Assembly (NCBI RefSeq): GCF_026343115.1
Contig: NZ_JAPEMC010000001.1
Coordinates: forward strand, 3,906,001-3,970,000
Direction: 5' to 3'
Source: Streptomyces sp. NBC_00102
GTDB taxonomy: Bacteria > Actinomycetota > Actinomycetes > Streptomycetales > Streptomycetaceae
DNA length: 64,000 bases
In this document: piece by piece, positions 18,449 through 27,774 of the stretch
Numbering within the stretch: the first letter of the stretch is position 1
Layout of the letters: every line of letters begins with the position of its first letter
Position numbers and translations under genes: made by a program
Notes under the pieces: model-generated
What the model was told of the DNA's origin: nothing
Database searches by the model: none
Seen by the model: only the letters and a program-made list of their open reading frames with translations

Positions 18449-18475
18449 GGCCCCCGCCGCACGGCGGCCGGGGCC
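18449..18475 (+). terminator. Hairpin after hpt
   Basis: An inverted repeat of GGCCCC-CGCCG with CGGCG-G-CCGGGGCC has a tiny loop, 36 bases after the hpt stop and directly after the 19-bp duplication. No U-run follows. It may end or attenuate transcription before ftsH, which has its own 190-base leader. Confidence 0.5.
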
Positions 18476-18664
18476 GTTCCCGGAACACGGGGGCGCCGGG
18501 AACCCTTACCGCGCTCCCGCCGTTGAAGGTCTCGAATAAGGGTTTCCGGTACGTCCTCGGCGGTCGAAGGCCACAATGCTGGGGTACGGTCCGAAGAGCA
18601 TTCTCAATCTCACAGCAGCATTTACCTACGGGCAGGAGGGACGGGGCGACTTCGCTCCGTATGG

Positions 18665-20695
18665 ATGGACGTGAAGCGATACTTCCGTGGGCCGGTCATG
18701 TGGATCGTGCTGGCCGTCCTCGCCGTGGTCGTGTTGATGCAGGTCGTCGGCTCGTCCGGCGGCTACAAGACGGTGGACACCGCCAAGGTGGTCCAGGCGA
18801 TCAGCAAGAACCAGGTGGAGTCGGCCAAGCTGACCACCGGTGACCAACAAATCCTCAAGATCGAGCTGAAGGACGGCCAGAAGCTCAAGGGCGAGTCCGG
18901 CAGCAAGTTCCAGGCCAGCTACATCGGCAGCCAGGGCGTCGACCTCGCCGACACGCTGCAGCAGAAGTTCGAGAGCGGTGACATCGAGAAGGGTTACACC
19001 GTCTCGCCGTCGAAGCAGTCGCCGTTCCTCTCGATCCTGCTGTCGCTCCTGCCCTTCGTCCTCATCGTGGTCATCTTCCTGTTCCTGATGAACCAGATGC
19101 AGGGTGGCGGCTCCAAGGTCATGCAGTTCGGCAAGTCCAAGGCCAAGCTGATCACCAAGGACACGCCGAAGACGACGTTCGCCGACGTGGCGGGCTCGGA
19201 CGAGGCCGTCGAAGAGCTCCAGGAGATCAAGGAGTTCCTCCAGGAGCCGGCGAAGTTCCAGGCCGTCGGCGCCAAGATCCCGAAGGGCGTCCTGCTCTAC
19301 GGGCCGCCCGGTACGGGCAAAACGCTGCTCGCACGCGCCGTCGCCGGCGAAGCGGGCGTGCCGTTCTACTCGATCTCCGGCTCCGACTTCGTCGAGATGT
19401 TCGTCGGTGTCGGTGCCTCCCGGGTCCGTGACCTCTTCGAGCAGGCCAAGGCGAACGCCCCGGCGATCGTCTTCGTCGACGAGATCGACGCCGTCGGCCG
19501 GCACCGCGGTGCCGGTATGGGCGGCGGTCACGACGAGCGCGAGCAGACGCTCAACCAGCTGCTCGTCGAGATGGACGGCTTCGACGTCAAGGGCGGCGTG
19601 ATCCTGATCGCCGCGACCAACCGGCCGGACATCCTCGACCCCGCGCTGCTGCGCCCGGGCCGGTTCGACCGTCAGATCGCCGTGGACCGCCCGGACATGC
19701 TGGGGCGCCTGGAGATCCTCAAGGTGCACAAGAAGGGCAAGCCGGTCACCGACGACGTCGACCTGAACGCCGTCGCCCGACGTACCCCCGGCTTCACCGG
19801 CGCCGACCTGGCGAACGTGCTGAACGAAGCGGCGCTCCTCACGGCGCGCGGCAACAAGAAGCTGATCGACAACTCCACCCTGGACGAGGCGATCGACCGC
19901 GTCGTGGCCGGACCGCAGAAGCGGACCCGGATCATGTCCGAGAAGGAGAAGAAGATCACCGCGTACCACGAGGGCGGACACGCCCTGGTCGCGGCGGCTT
20001 CCCCCCAGTCGGACCCGGTGCACAAGATCACGATCCTCTCCCGCGGCCGCGCCCTCGGTTACACGATGGTGCTCCCGGAGGAGGACAAGTACTCCACGAC
20101 GCGCAACGAGATGCTCGACCAGCTCGCGTACATGCTGGGCGGGCGCGCGGCCGAGGAGCTGGTCTTCCACGACCCGACCACCGGTGCCGCCAACGACATC
20201 GAGAAGGCCAGTGCCACGGCCCGCGCGATGGTGACGCAGTACGGCATGACCGAGCGGCTCGGCGCGATCAAGTTCGGCGGTGACAACACCGAGCCCTTCG
20301 TGGGCCGCGAGATGGGTCACCAGCGCGACTACTCGGAAGAGGTCGCCGCGCTCGTCGACGAAGAGGTCAAGAAGCTCATCGAGACCGCGCACAACGAGGC
20401 GTGGGAGATCCTGGTCGAGAACCGCGACATCCTCGACACCCTGGTCCTCCAGCTCCTGGAGAAGGAGACCCTGGGCAAGGAGGAGATCGCGGAGATCTTC
20501 GCCCCGATCGTGAAGCGCCCGGCCCGCCCGGCGTGGACCGGTTCCGCCCGGCGCACCCCGTCGACGCGTCCGCCGGTGCTCTCACCGAAGGAACTCGCGC
20601 TGACCAACGGCTCGGCCGGTGCCAACGGCTCGGTGGCTTCCTCGGACGCCGCCCCGGCCAAGGACCTCTCCTCGGAGGACCGTCCGGAGAGCTGA
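18665..20695 (+). CDS. ftsH: ATP-dependent zinc metalloprotease FtsH
   Basis: 676 aa membrane AAA+ protease degrading misassembled membrane proteins and selected regulators. Two membrane segments (about 11-28 and 121-142) flank the extracytoplasmic domain. Walker A GPPGTGKT is at 213-220, Walker B IVFVDEID at 268-275, the second region of homology is [20 protein letters not shown], and the zinc site HEGGH is at 435-439. The C-terminal tail from about 625 is low-complexity. The nearest strong ribosome-binding sequence (AGGAGGG at 18634-18640) is about 24 bases before the ATG, unusually far, but no in-frame start lies closer to it. Confidence 0.96.
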   Translation: MDVKRYFRGPVMWIVLAVLAVVVLMQVVGSSGGYKTVDTAKVVQAISKNQVESAKLTTGDQQILKIELKDGQKLKGESGSKFQASYIGSQGVDLADTLQQKFESGDIEKGYTVSPSKQSPFLSILLSLLPFVLIVVIFLFLMNQMQGGGSKVMQFGKSKAKLITKDTPKTTFADVAGSDEAVEELQEIKEFLQEPAKFQAVGAKIPKGVLLYGPPGTGKTLLARAVAGEAGVPFYSISGSDFVEMFVGVGASRVRDLFEQAKANAPAIVFVDEIDAVGRHRGAGMGGGHDEREQTLNQLLVEMDGFDVKGGVILIAATNRPDILDPALLRPGRFDRQIAVDRPDMLGRLEILKVHKKGKPVTDDVDLNAVARRTPGFTGADLANVLNEAALLTARGNKKLIDNSTLDEAIDRVVAGPQKRTRIMSEKEKKITAYHEGGHALVAAASPQSDPVHKITILSRGRALGYTMVLPEEDKYSTTRNEMLDQLAYMLGGRAAEELVFHDPTTGAANDIEKASATARAMVTQYGMTERLGAIKFGGDNTEPFVGREMGHQRDYSEEVAALVDEEVKKLIETAHNEAWEILVENRDILDTLVLQLLEKETLGKEEIAEIFAPIVKRPARPAWTGSARRTPSTRPPVLSPKELALTNGSAGANGSVASSDAAPAKDLSSEDRPES

Positions 20696-20753
20696 ACCCA
20701 TTGCGACCAGGTGTGACGGCCCTCACCCGCCGCCCACCCGCACCGGAATGGAT

Positions 20754-20794
20754 GCCGCGCCCCCCAGGTTTTAGCCTGTGGGGGCGCGGCTTTT
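20754..20794 (+). terminator. Rho-independent terminator after ftsH
   Basis: GCCGCGCCCCCCAGG (20754-20768) and CCTGTGGGGGCGCGGC (20775-20790) form a 15-bp stem with one bulged base and a TTTTAG loop, followed by TTTT. It separates ftsH from folE, which begins about 50 bases later. Confidence 0.85.
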
Positions 20795-20846
20795 CGTTGG
20801 GCCGTGAAGGCACCGCGCAGCCGGCGCGCAGAGGAACGAGGCACAG

Positions 20847-21461
20847 ATGACCGACCCGGTGACGCTGGACGGCGCGCACGTGAACGGCCCGTATGGCGAG
20901 TTCGACGAGAAGCGGGCCGAGGCTGCCGTGCGCGAGCTGCTGATAGCGGTGGGCGAGGACCCGGACCGCGAGGGGCTCCTGGAGACTCCGGGGCGCGTCG
21001 CGCGGGCGTACCGGGAGATCTTCGCCGGACTCTTCCAGGAGGCCCGGGACGTCCTGACGACCACGTTCGACCTGGGGCACGACGAGATGGTCCTGGTGAA
21101 GGACATCGAGGTCTTCTCCACCTGTGAGCACCACCTGGTGCCATTCCGCGGGGTCGCGCACGTGGGGTACATCCCGGCGACCTCGGGGAAGATCACCGGG
21201 CTCTCCAAGCTGGCCCGGCTGGTGGACGTCTACGCCCGTCGTCCGCAGGTGCAGGAGCGGCTGACCACGCAGATCGCCGAGTCCCTGATGGAGATCCTGG
21301 AGCCGCGCGGCGTCATCGTCGTCATCGAGTGCGAGCACATGTGCATGTCGATGCGCGGCATCCGCAAGCCCGGCGCGAAGACGATCACCTCGGCGGTGCG
21401 CGGGCAGCTCCGCGATCCGGCGACGCGGGCCGAGGCGATGAGCCTCATCATGGCGCGCTGA
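20847..21461 (+). CDS. folE: GTP cyclohydrolase I
   Basis: 204 aa. It catalyses GTP to 7,8-dihydroneopterin triphosphate, the first committed step of folate synthesis. The zinc site is visible as [10 protein letters not shown] (Cys93, His96) and HMCMSMRG (Cys166). [12 protein letters not shown] and [21 protein letters not shown] are family hallmarks. AGGAACGAGGCACAG precedes the ATG. It is transcribed toward the minus-strand folate block, so pathway genes are adjacent but in separate transcripts. Confidence 0.97.
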   Translation: MTDPVTLDGAHVNGPYGEFDEKRAEAAVRELLIAVGEDPDREGLLETPGRVARAYREIFAGLFQEARDVLTTTFDLGHDEMVLVKDIEVFSTCEHHLVPFRGVAHVGYIPATSGKITGLSKLARLVDVYARRPQVQERLTTQIAESLMEILEPRGVIVVIECEHMCMSMRGIRKPGAKTITSAVRGQLRDPATRAEAMSLIMAR

Positions 21462-21501
21462 CCCGGTACTCCTCCACGGCCGCGAGCCTGCGGGGCGACC
21501 C

Positions 21502-21984
21502 TCAGGCCGCGGCCACGCTCGTGTCGTCGTCGTGGTCCTCGGGGAGCTTGCAGACGTGCTCCAGGAAGAGCGCGGCGGCGATGACGGCGAAGGACGCCAC
21601 CACCGCGGCGCCCGCGTAGATCGCCTGGTCGCGACGGGGAGCCAGGTCCAGATAACTCAGCAGGAACACCGCCGTGCCGCCGTACATCCCGGCGACCAGC
21701 GCGGCCACCAGGGCGCTGGCCTGGCCGAACACGAGGGCCCTGGCCGCCATCAGCGGTTCGACGCCCTTGGCCCCGGGGCGGCGCTCGCGCTGGGCGCGGA
21801 GCCGGGAGCGCAGCGAGAGGGCCGTCGCCAGCAGGATCGCGGCGATGGCCGCGAGGACGATCGGCGCGGCCAGCGGGACGCTCGGCAGGGTGCCGAGGGT
21901 GTCCCAGAGGCGGGCGGCCGCCCAGGACAGCACGCCCGCGGCGGCGAAGAGGCCGGCCAGCACTCGGAGCCGTAGTTGCTTCAC
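21502..21984 (-). CDS. DUF3180 membrane protein
   Basis: 160 aa from a GTG with a weak ribosome-binding site. Four hydrophobic segments are visible (about 8-24, 38-58, 88-108, 122-142), and the end is acidic then Ala-rich (EDHDDDTSVAAA). DUF3180 proteins are small actinobacterial membrane proteins found just downstream of folK, as here (131-base gap). No function is established. It converges with folE, with 40 bases between stops and an imperfect inverted repeat across the junction (21478-21490 with 21503-21514). Confidence 0.85.
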   Translation of the reverse strand: MKQLRLRVLAGLFAAAGVLSWAAARLWDTLGTLPSVPLAAPIVLAAIAAILLATALSLRSRLRAQRERRPGAKGVEPLMAARALVFGQASALVAALVAGMYGGTAVFLLSYLDLAPRRDQAIYAGAAVVASFAVIAAALFLEHVCKLPEDHDDDTSVAAA

Positions 21985-22115
21985 CGGTCACGCCGCCCTT
22001 CGCCGCCCGCGTTCCGTCCCGCGGTCATGTCTGCCCTGAGCCTAACGACTGAGGACGGTCCCGTGATCCCGCGTACCCGCCGGGGGCGTGCGTACCCCGC
22101 CCCCGGGGGTGGAGG

Positions 22116-22727
22116 TCACTCGGGCAGGCGGAGTTCCAGGTCGGCCCGGGGCAGCACGCCGTCCCGGCCGATCGCGGCCAGCAGCCCGGCGACCGGACCG
22201 GCGCCCGGCAGCTGCGCCTCGGGGTCCACGTCGTGCCAGGGCGCGAGGACGAAGGCCCGCTCGCCGGCGCGGGGGTGCGGCAGGGTGAGGTGCGGGTCGT
22301 CGGAGACCACGTCGGCGTAGGCGACGATGTCGACGTCGATGGTGCGGGGGCCCCAGCGCTCCTCGCGGACCCGGTCGAAGGCCTCCTCGATGGCCTGGCC
22401 GCGCTCCAGCAGCGAGGACGGCGGCAGCGTCGTCTTCACCACGACCACCGCGTTGAAGTACGAGGGCTGGGAGCCGGGCTCCACGCCCCAGGGCTCCGTC
22501 TCGTACACCGGGGAGACCGCTTTGACCCGGACGCCGGGGGTGTCCTCCAGGGCGTCGATGGCGCCCTGGAGGGTCTCCAGGCGGTTGCCCAGGTTGGAGC
22601 CGAGGGAGATCACGGCCCGCTTGGGGTTGGAGAGGGTGATGTCGGCGTCGTCCACCTGCTGGACGACCGAGGCCGGCACCGGCTGGACAGTGGGATCGCT
22701 CTGCCCGCGGGCGGAAAATGCTGTCAT
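22116..22727 (-). CDS. folK: 2-amino-4-hydroxy-6-hydroxymethyldihydropteridine pyrophosphokinase
   Basis: 203 aa from the ATG at 22727, overlapping the folB stop by 4 bases (ATGA), which indicates translational coupling. It transfers pyrophosphate from ATP to hydroxymethyl-dihydropterin. Motifs: AVISLGSNLGNRLETLQGAI, VSPVYETEPWG, and WGPRTIDVDIVAY followed by LPHPRAGERAFVLAPW. About 38 N-terminal residues precede the conserved domain. The frame runs open far upstream through folB but has no support there. Confidence 0.95.
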   Translation of the reverse strand: MTAFSARGQSDPTVQPVPASVVQQVDDADITLSNPKRAVISLGSNLGNRLETLQGAIDALEDTPGVRVKAVSPVYETEPWGVEPGSQPSYFNAVVVVKTTLPPSSLLERGQAIEEAFDRVREERWGPRTIDVDIVAYADVVSDDPHLTLPHPRAGERAFVLAPWHDVDPEAQLPGAGPVAGLLAAIGRDGVLPRADLELRLPE

Positions 22728-23083
22728 GCTCGGCTCCGGATGATGGTGATGGTCACGTCGTCGAAGGGGACCGTGATCGGGGCGTCCGGCTTGTGGACGA
22801 CCACCTCGACCTCGTGGACCCCCTCGTGCTGGAGACACTGCTGGGCGATGCGTTCGGCGAGGGTCTCGATGAGATCGACCGGCTCGCCCTCGACGATGGC
22901 GACGACCTCTTCCGCGACGATGCCGTAGTGCACGGTCCGCGAGAGATCGTCGGCGGCGGCGGCCGCCCGGGTGTCCAGGCTCAGGGCCAGGTCCACGATG
23001 AAGGTCTGGCCCTCTTCGCGTTCCCGGGGAAAGACGCCATGGTGTCCACGGGCCTTGAGGCCGCGCAGCGCGACACGATCCAC
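22724..23083 (-). CDS. folB: Dihydroneopterin aldolase
   Basis: 119 aa. The GTG at 23083 is chosen because AGGAG lies 8 bases before it and it gives the typical N-terminus MDRVALRGLKARGHHGVF; the GTG at 23092 would overlap that site. It converts dihydroneopterin to hydroxymethyl-dihydropterin plus glycolaldehyde. Family features: GHHGVFPREREEGQTFIVDL, VHYGIVAEEV, LIETLAERIA and VVVHKPDAPI. It is coupled to folK by a 4-base overlap. A 290-base gap separates it from the upstream NTF2-like gene. Confidence 0.95.
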   Translation of the reverse strand: MDRVALRGLKARGHHGVFPREREEGQTFIVDLALSLDTRAAAAADDLSRTVHYGIVAEEVVAIVEGEPVDLIETLAERIAQQCLQHEGVHEVEVVVHKPDAPITVPFDDVTITIIRSRA

Positions 23084-23254
23084 GCGAATCACTCCTGCTG
23101 TTGTTGGTCCACGAGGCGCGGAGACCTTCCTTTCGGAGGGTGCCGGGCCCGCGTGCCCGGCATGCCGGCACCGCGCCCCGGCGAAGACGCCTTCTTCCGA
23201 ATCTACCCGCGAGCACCGACAGAGCGGGCCCTCGGGTGTCTTCGGCGGCCGCCC

Positions 23255-23276
23255 GGCGCGGGGTGCCCGCCGCGCC
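23255..23276 (-). terminator. Hairpin in the gap between NTF2-like gene and folB
   Basis: GGCGCGG (23255-23261) pairs with CCGCGCC (23270-23276). A second inverted repeat, GGTGCCGG with CCGGCACC, spans 23139-23172. Apart from these and the folB ribosome-binding site, nothing is seen in the 290-base gap. The folP transcript may end here and folB-folK may have their own promoter. Confidence 0.4.
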
Positions 23277-23373
23277 CTCGGGCGCTGGTGTCCGCGTATA
23301 CCCGCTGTCCGGGGGCCTCAATCCCCGCCGCTCCTGTGTGATCCCCGCGGCCCCCGGGTGCCCGCGTGCCGGA

Positions 23374-23895
23374 TCAGGCCGGGGACTCCGGCCCGGGTTC
23401 GTCGTCGGATTCGGTGAGCACGGGCGACCCGTGGTGGGACCAGAGCTTCCAGCCGTCCGGGGTGCGCCGGAACACGTTGGTCGCGACGACCAGCTGGCCC
23501 ACCAGGGGGCCGACGGTGTCGTCGCCCTCGGCGGGGCCGCCGCTGAGGATGTTCTCCGTGCAGTTGACCAGGGCGGTGTCCCCGGTCATGGCGACGTCCA
23601 CGTCGGTCAGGATGAACTGGATGTACTCGGTGTTCGCCATGATGAGCGCGTAGCTGCGCAGCACGTCGCCGCGGCCCCGGAGCACCGGCCAGCCGGGGTG
23701 GACGCAGGAGACCGTGAGGTCCTCGCCGGGCAGCCAGCGGTCGGCGAGACGTTCGTAGTCGCCGCTCTCCATCGCCTCGTAGAAGTCGGTGTTCGCCTGT
23801 TCGACGGCGGCTACGTCAGCCGCCGCGTCCGTGGCGTCGGGGGCGCCAGGGGCGTCGGGGGCGTCGTCCCCGGAGCCCGCGGGCGGCGTGGTCAC
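23374..23895 (-). CDS. Nuclear transport factor 2-like (SnoaL-type) protein
   Basis: 173 aa from the GTG at 23895, which overlaps the folP stop by 4 bases (GTGA), so it is translationally coupled to folP. A flexible Asp/Ala/Pro-rich N-terminus of about 30 residues precedes an NTF2-like cone-fold domain: VEQANTDFYEAMESGDYERLADRW, CVHPGWPVLRGRGDVLRSYALIM, and near the end VVATNVFRRTPDGWKLWSHHGSP. Proteins of this fold bind small ligands or act as enzymes. Coupling to folP hints at a folate or stress-related role, but none is established. Confidence 0.82.
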   Translation of the reverse strand: MTTPPAGSGDDAPDAPGAPDATDAAADVAAVEQANTDFYEAMESGDYERLADRWLPGEDLTVSCVHPGWPVLRGRGDVLRSYALIMANTEYIQFILTDVDVAMTGDTALVNCTENILSGGPAEGDDTVGPLVGQLVVATNVFRRTPDGWKLWSHHGSPVLTESDDEPGPESPA

Positions 23896-24752
23896 GCGGC
23901 TCCTTCGACGGCGCGGCACACGCGTACGGCGTCGGCGCTGGCCCGGACCTCGTGGACCCGGACGGCCCAGGCACCGGCCCGGGCGGAGAGGGTGGAGACC
24001 GCGGCGGTCGCCGCGTCGCGCTCCCGGGCCGGGGGCGGGGTGCCGTCCGGACCGGCCAGGGTCTTACCCAGGAACCGCTTCCGGGACGCGGCCACCAGTA
24101 GCGGCCGGCCGAGGCCGTGCAGCGCGTCCAGGTGCGCGACGAGCGCCAGGTCCTGGGCGGTGTCCTTGGCGAAGCCGAGCCCCGGGTCGATCACGATCCG
24201 CTCGGGTGCCACCCCGCCCGCGACCACCGCGTCCATGCGTTCCCGCAGCTCGGCGACGACTTCGCCGACCACGTCCGCGTAGACGGCCCGGGCGTTCATG
24301 GACTCGCTGAAGCCGCGCCAGTGCATCACGACGAACGGCGCGCCGGTCTCGGCGACCACCCGGACCATGTCCGGGTCGGCCAGACCGCCGCTGACGTCGT
24401 TCACCAGCACTCCGCCGGCCGCGACGGCCTGCTCGGCGACCCGGGCCCGCATGGTGTCCACGGAGACCACGGCGCCCTCGGCGACCAGGCCCCGGACGAC
24501 GGGCACCACCCGGCGCAACTCCTCGTCCTCGTCGACCCGGCTCGCGCCGGGGCGTGTCGACTCACCGCCGACGTCGATCAGGTCCGCGCCGTCGGCCATC
24601 AGGGCCAGTCCGCGTTTGATCGCGGCCGTGGTGTCGAACCACCGGCCTCCGTCGGAGAAGGAGTCCGGGGTCACATTGACGACACCCATGACCGCACAGC
24701 GATCCCACTCCGGCAGGCCCTCGACCGTGCCCCGTCCGCGCAACGTACTCAT
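23892..24752 (-). CDS. folP: Dihydropteroate synthase
   Basis: 286 aa. It condenses p-aminobenzoate with hydroxymethyl-dihydropterin pyrophosphate and is the sulfonamide target. The TIM-barrel motifs are intact: VMGVVNVTPDSFSDGGRW, DLIDVGGESTRPGA, VLVNDVSGG, IDPGLGFAKDTAQDLALV and VAASRKRFLG. The ATG at 24752 is supported by the standard N-terminus. It is the first gene of the minus-strand folate block; the NTF2-like gene overlaps its stop, and folB-folK follow after a 290-base gap. Confidence 0.96.
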   Translation of the reverse strand: MSTLRGRGTVEGLPEWDRCAVMGVVNVTPDSFSDGGRWFDTTAAIKRGLALMADGADLIDVGGESTRPGASRVDEDEELRRVVPVVRGLVAEGAVVSVDTMRARVAEQAVAAGGVLVNDVSGGLADPDMVRVVAETGAPFVVMHWRGFSESMNARAVYADVVGEVVAELRERMDAVVAGGVAPERIVIDPGLGFAKDTAQDLALVAHLDALHGLGRPLLVAASRKRFLGKTLAGPDGTPPPARERDAATAAVSTLSARAGAWAVRVHEVRASADAVRVCRAVEGAA

Positions 24753-24877
24753 ACGTCCAGCGTAAGGGGCTCGGCACCGGCCGCCTCGCGGGCGGAGGGG
24801 CCGGTGGCCGGGCGGGGAGGGCGCGGCGGTCCCCGCCCGGGCCGGGAGGGGAGGGCCGGCGGACCTGGCGGAGGAGG

Positions 24878-26065
24878 TCAGCGGGCAGGCCGCCCCGCCT
24901 CCGTGACGGTCTCCAGCGCCACCTCGGACCGGGTGCGGTCCACCGCGTCGGCGCCGATCGAGCGGCGCAGCGCCTCGTGGAGCCGGCCGGGAGTGAGGGC
25001 GCCGAGGTAGCGGCCCGAATCCTCGTCGTCGACGACGGCGATCCATCCCGCGTCGTGCTGGAGCATCGCGGCGAGGGCCTGGCGGAGCGGTGCGCCGAGC
25101 GGGAGACGGGCGTCCATGGGACGCAGCCCGTCGCGGACGGTGACGTCCTTGCCGGGGGCCGGTTCCGCCCCGGCGGGCAGCCAGCCCAGCGGACGGTCCT
25201 GTTCGTCCAGCACCACCGCCCACCCGGCGCCCCGGCCGGCGATCCGCGCGACGGCGTCCCGGAGCGGTTCGCCGGGGCGGACGACCGGGGGCAGATCGAG
25301 GTCGGCCTCCTCGACGGGGGTGACCGAGAGCCGCTTCAGGCCGCGGTCGGCGCCGACGAAGTCCGCGACGTACGGGGTGGCGGGGGCGCCGAGCACCCGG
25401 GCGGGGGTGTCGAACTGCTCGATCCGGCCCTGCCCGTAGACGGCGATCCGGTCGCCGAGGCGGACGGCCTCCTCGATGTCGTGGGTGACGAAGAGGACGG
25501 TCTTGCGCACCCGCTCCTGGAGCCCCAGGAACTCGTTCTGCAGGTGCTCGCGGACCACCGGGTCGACCGCGCCGAACGGTTCGTCCATCAGCAGGACCGG
25601 CGGGTCCGCGGCCAGCGCCCGTGCCACGCCGACGCGTTGGCGCTGCCCGCCGGAAAGCTGCTCGGGGTAGCGGTCGCCGTGCACGGACGGGTCGAGGCCG
25701 ACCAGATCCAGCAGCTCCGCCGCCCGCTCCCGGGCCTTCGCGCGTTTCCATCCGAGGAGATGGGGAACGGTGGCGGTGTTCTCCAGGACCGTCCTGTGCG
25801 GGAAGAGGCCCACTTGCTGGATCACATAGCCGATGCGCCGGCGGAGTTGGACCGGATCGATCGCGGATATGTCCTCGCCGTCGAGGTACACGCGTCCCTC
25901 GGTCGGCTCGATGAGCCGGTTCACCATCTTCATGGTGGTCGTCTTGCCGCATCCTGACGGGCCCACGAGCGTGACGAGTTCGCCCTCGGCCACCTCGAAG
26001 GAGAGTGAGTCGACGGCCGTCGTGCCGTCGGCGTACCGCTTGGTGACGTTCTCGAACCGGATCAT
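24878..26065 (-). CDS. Glycine betaine/choline-type ABC transporter ATPase with CBS pair
   Basis: 395 aa from an ATG behind AAGGGG. ABC motifs in order: Walker A GPSGCGKT (35-42), Q-loop VIQQVGLFPHRT, signature LSGGQRQRVGVARAL, and Walker B with D-loop VLLMDEPFGAVDP. After about 240 there are two CBS-like repeats (PLRDAVARIAGRGAGWAVV and PLRQALAAMLQHDAGWIAVV), as in OpuA/OpuC ATPases, where CBS domains sense ionic strength. It diverges from the two permease genes across 171 bases, and together they form one osmoprotectant importer. Confidence 0.9.
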   Translation of the reverse strand: MIRFENVTKRYADGTTAVDSLSFEVAEGELVTLVGPSGCGKTTTMKMVNRLIEPTEGRVYLDGEDISAIDPVQLRRRIGYVIQQVGLFPHRTVLENTATVPHLLGWKRAKARERAAELLDLVGLDPSVHGDRYPEQLSGGQRQRVGVARALAADPPVLLMDEPFGAVDPVVREHLQNEFLGLQERVRKTVLFVTHDIEEAVRLGDRIAVYGQGRIEQFDTPARVLGAPATPYVADFVGADRGLKRLSVTPVEEADLDLPPVVRPGEPLRDAVARIAGRGAGWAVVLDEQDRPLGWLPAGAEPAPGKDVTVRDGLRPMDARLPLGAPLRQALAAMLQHDAGWIAVVDDEDSGRYLGALTPGRLHEALRRSIGADAVDRTRSEVALETVTEAGRPAR

Positions 26066-26236
26066 GGTTTCCCCTTGTGGCACGCCCTTTGTGACGGGCG
26101 TGTTGCTGGAACGGGACGGCCTCCGTGCGGGCCCGTGGACGAGGATAGGCTCGCCGCCGTGCCCGGCGCCGGAAGGCCCGGGAAGGGTCCGTACCCGGAA
26201 GTCGGGGCGGTACGGGGGACGGGGAGGTGGGGACGG

Positions 26237-26989
26237 ATGGCCGGGGCGAACTGCCTGGTGACGAACGACTGGATCTGCGGCGAGTACCTGCGCACCCGCA
26301 GCCAGGAGTTGACGGACGCGACCGTCCAGCACGTCTGGATCACCGCCGTGTCGGTGGCGATCGGGCTGGTGATCGCCTTCCCGCTGGCTCTTCTCGCCCG
26401 CCGCGGGCGGCGTTTCGCCGGTGCGGTCCTCGGGGTGACCACGGTGATCTACACCGTGCCCTCGCTGGCGATGTTCTCGCTCCTGCTGCCCGTGTTCGGG
26501 CTGTCCGCCTCGCTGGTGGTCACCGGACTGGTGCTGTACTCGCTGACCATCCTCGTACGGAACATCCTGGCCGGGCTCGAAGCGGTGCCCGAGGAGGCCA
26601 AGGAGGCCGCGCGCGGCATGGGGTACGGCCCCGCCCGGCTCCTCTGGGAGGTCGAGATCCCCCTCGCGCTGCCCGCGCTGATGGCCGGTCTGCGGATCGC
26701 CTCGGTCTCCACCGTGGCGCTCACCACGGTCGGTTCGCTCGTCGGCAAGGGCGGACTCGGCAACCTCATCCGGGACGCGCTGCCCAGCCTCTTCAAGGCC
26801 CAGGTGCTGGCGGCCTCGGTGCTGTGCGTGCTGCTGGCGGTCGGGGCCGACCTGCTGCTGCTCGGTGTGCAGCGGTGGCTGACGCCTTGGACCCGGGTGC
26901 GGTCGGGCGCCCGGGCCCAGGCGCCGGCGGTGTCCCCCGCACCGGCACCCGCGCCGGTCCCGGAGACCGCGACGAAGGAAGTGGGCTGA
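26237..26989 (+). CDS. Osmoprotectant ABC transporter permease (first)
   Basis: 250 aa. The ATG at 26237 follows GGGGAGGTGGGGACGG; upstream extension of the frame is not supported. It is an OpuC/ProW-type inner-membrane subunit with about five hydrophobic segments and the EAA-like coupling loop EAKEAARGMGYGPARLLWEVEIPLALPALMAGLR. The C-terminal 30 residues are a Pro/Ala tail. The second permease starts 3 bases after its stop codon, so the two are cotranscribed and likely translationally coupled. Confidence 0.9.
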   Translation: MAGANCLVTNDWICGEYLRTRSQELTDATVQHVWITAVSVAIGLVIAFPLALLARRGRRFAGAVLGVTTVIYTVPSLAMFSLLLPVFGLSASLVVTGLVLYSLTILVRNILAGLEAVPEEAKEAARGMGYGPARLLWEVEIPLALPALMAGLRIASVSTVALTTVGSLVGKGGLGNLIRDALPSLFKAQVLAASVLCVLLAVGADLLLLGVQRWLTPWTRVRSGARAQAPAVSPAPAPAPVPETATKEVG

Positions 26990-26992
26990 GCC

Positions 26993-27670
26993 GTGGGAGT
27001 CGTCGCGGACGCCTGGACCTGGCTGGTCACGGGCTCCAACTGGTCGGGGCCGGACGGTGCGGCGCACCGCCTGGCCGAACACCTCTGGGTCAGCGGGCTC
27101 GCGCTCCTGGTGGCCTGCGCGCTCGCCCTGCCCCTCGGGCTCCGGCTCGGCCACCTCGGCCGGGGCGGCGCGCTCGCCATCAACATCTCCAACGTGGGCC
27201 GGGCGGTGCCCGTCTTCGCGGTGCTCGCGCTCTTCATGCTCACCCCGCTGCGCAACTCCGGGTACGTGCCGACGGTGATCGCGCTGGTGCTCTTCGCGGT
27301 GCCGCCGCTGCTGACCAACACCTACGTCGGAATGACCGGGGTGGACCGCGCGGTGGTGGAGGCGGCCCGGGGCATGGGGATGTCCGGGGCACAGGTCTTC
27401 CTCCGGGTGGAACTGCCGCTCGCCCACCCCATGATCATGTCCGGGCTGCGGTCCGCCGCCGTGCAGGTGGTGGCCACCGCCTCCATCGCGGCGATGGCCG
27501 GGCTCGGCGGGCTCGGACGTGTCATCACCGCCGGGTTCAACCGGTACGACACCGCGCAGGTCTTCGCGGGAGCGGTCTTGGTCGCGCTGCTCGCCCTGGT
27601 GGTGGAGGGCGTACTGCTGGCGCTCGACCGGCTGCTGTCGCCGCTGCGGCGGCGCGGGCGCCGCGCGTGA
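26993..27670 (+). CDS. Osmoprotectant ABC transporter permease (second)
   Basis: 225 aa from a GTG immediately after the first permease. It has five or six hydrophobic segments and the coupling loop VEAARGMGMSGAQVFLRVEL followed by PLAHPMIMSGLRSA. It probably forms the heterodimeric channel with the first permease. The solute-binding lipoprotein gene starts about 104 bases downstream. The likely substrates are glycine betaine, choline or carnitine, inferred from family resemblance. Confidence 0.9.
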   Translation: MGVVADAWTWLVTGSNWSGPDGAAHRLAEHLWVSGLALLVACALALPLGLRLGHLGRGGALAINISNVGRAVPVFAVLALFMLTPLRNSGYVPTVIALVLFAVPPLLTNTYVGMTGVDRAVVEAARGMGMSGAQVFLRVELPLAHPMIMSGLRSAAVQVVATASIAAMAGLGGLGRVITAGFNRYDTAQVFAGAVLVALLALVVEGVLLALDRLLSPLRRRGRRA

Positions 27671-27774
27671 GCGGCCCCGGACGGCCCGCTCCCCCTCATC
27701 GGCTTCATCAGCCGAACCAGACTTGTCAGACTCATCAGCCCCAAGTGTCGTAACACCGTGGACGGAGAAGGAAC

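Noticed and set aside
24878..27427. 849-residue fusion of an ABC ATPase to a long upstream part
   Set aside because: The upstream part is antisense to the permease genes; the ATPase starts at 26065 with a good ribosome-binding site.
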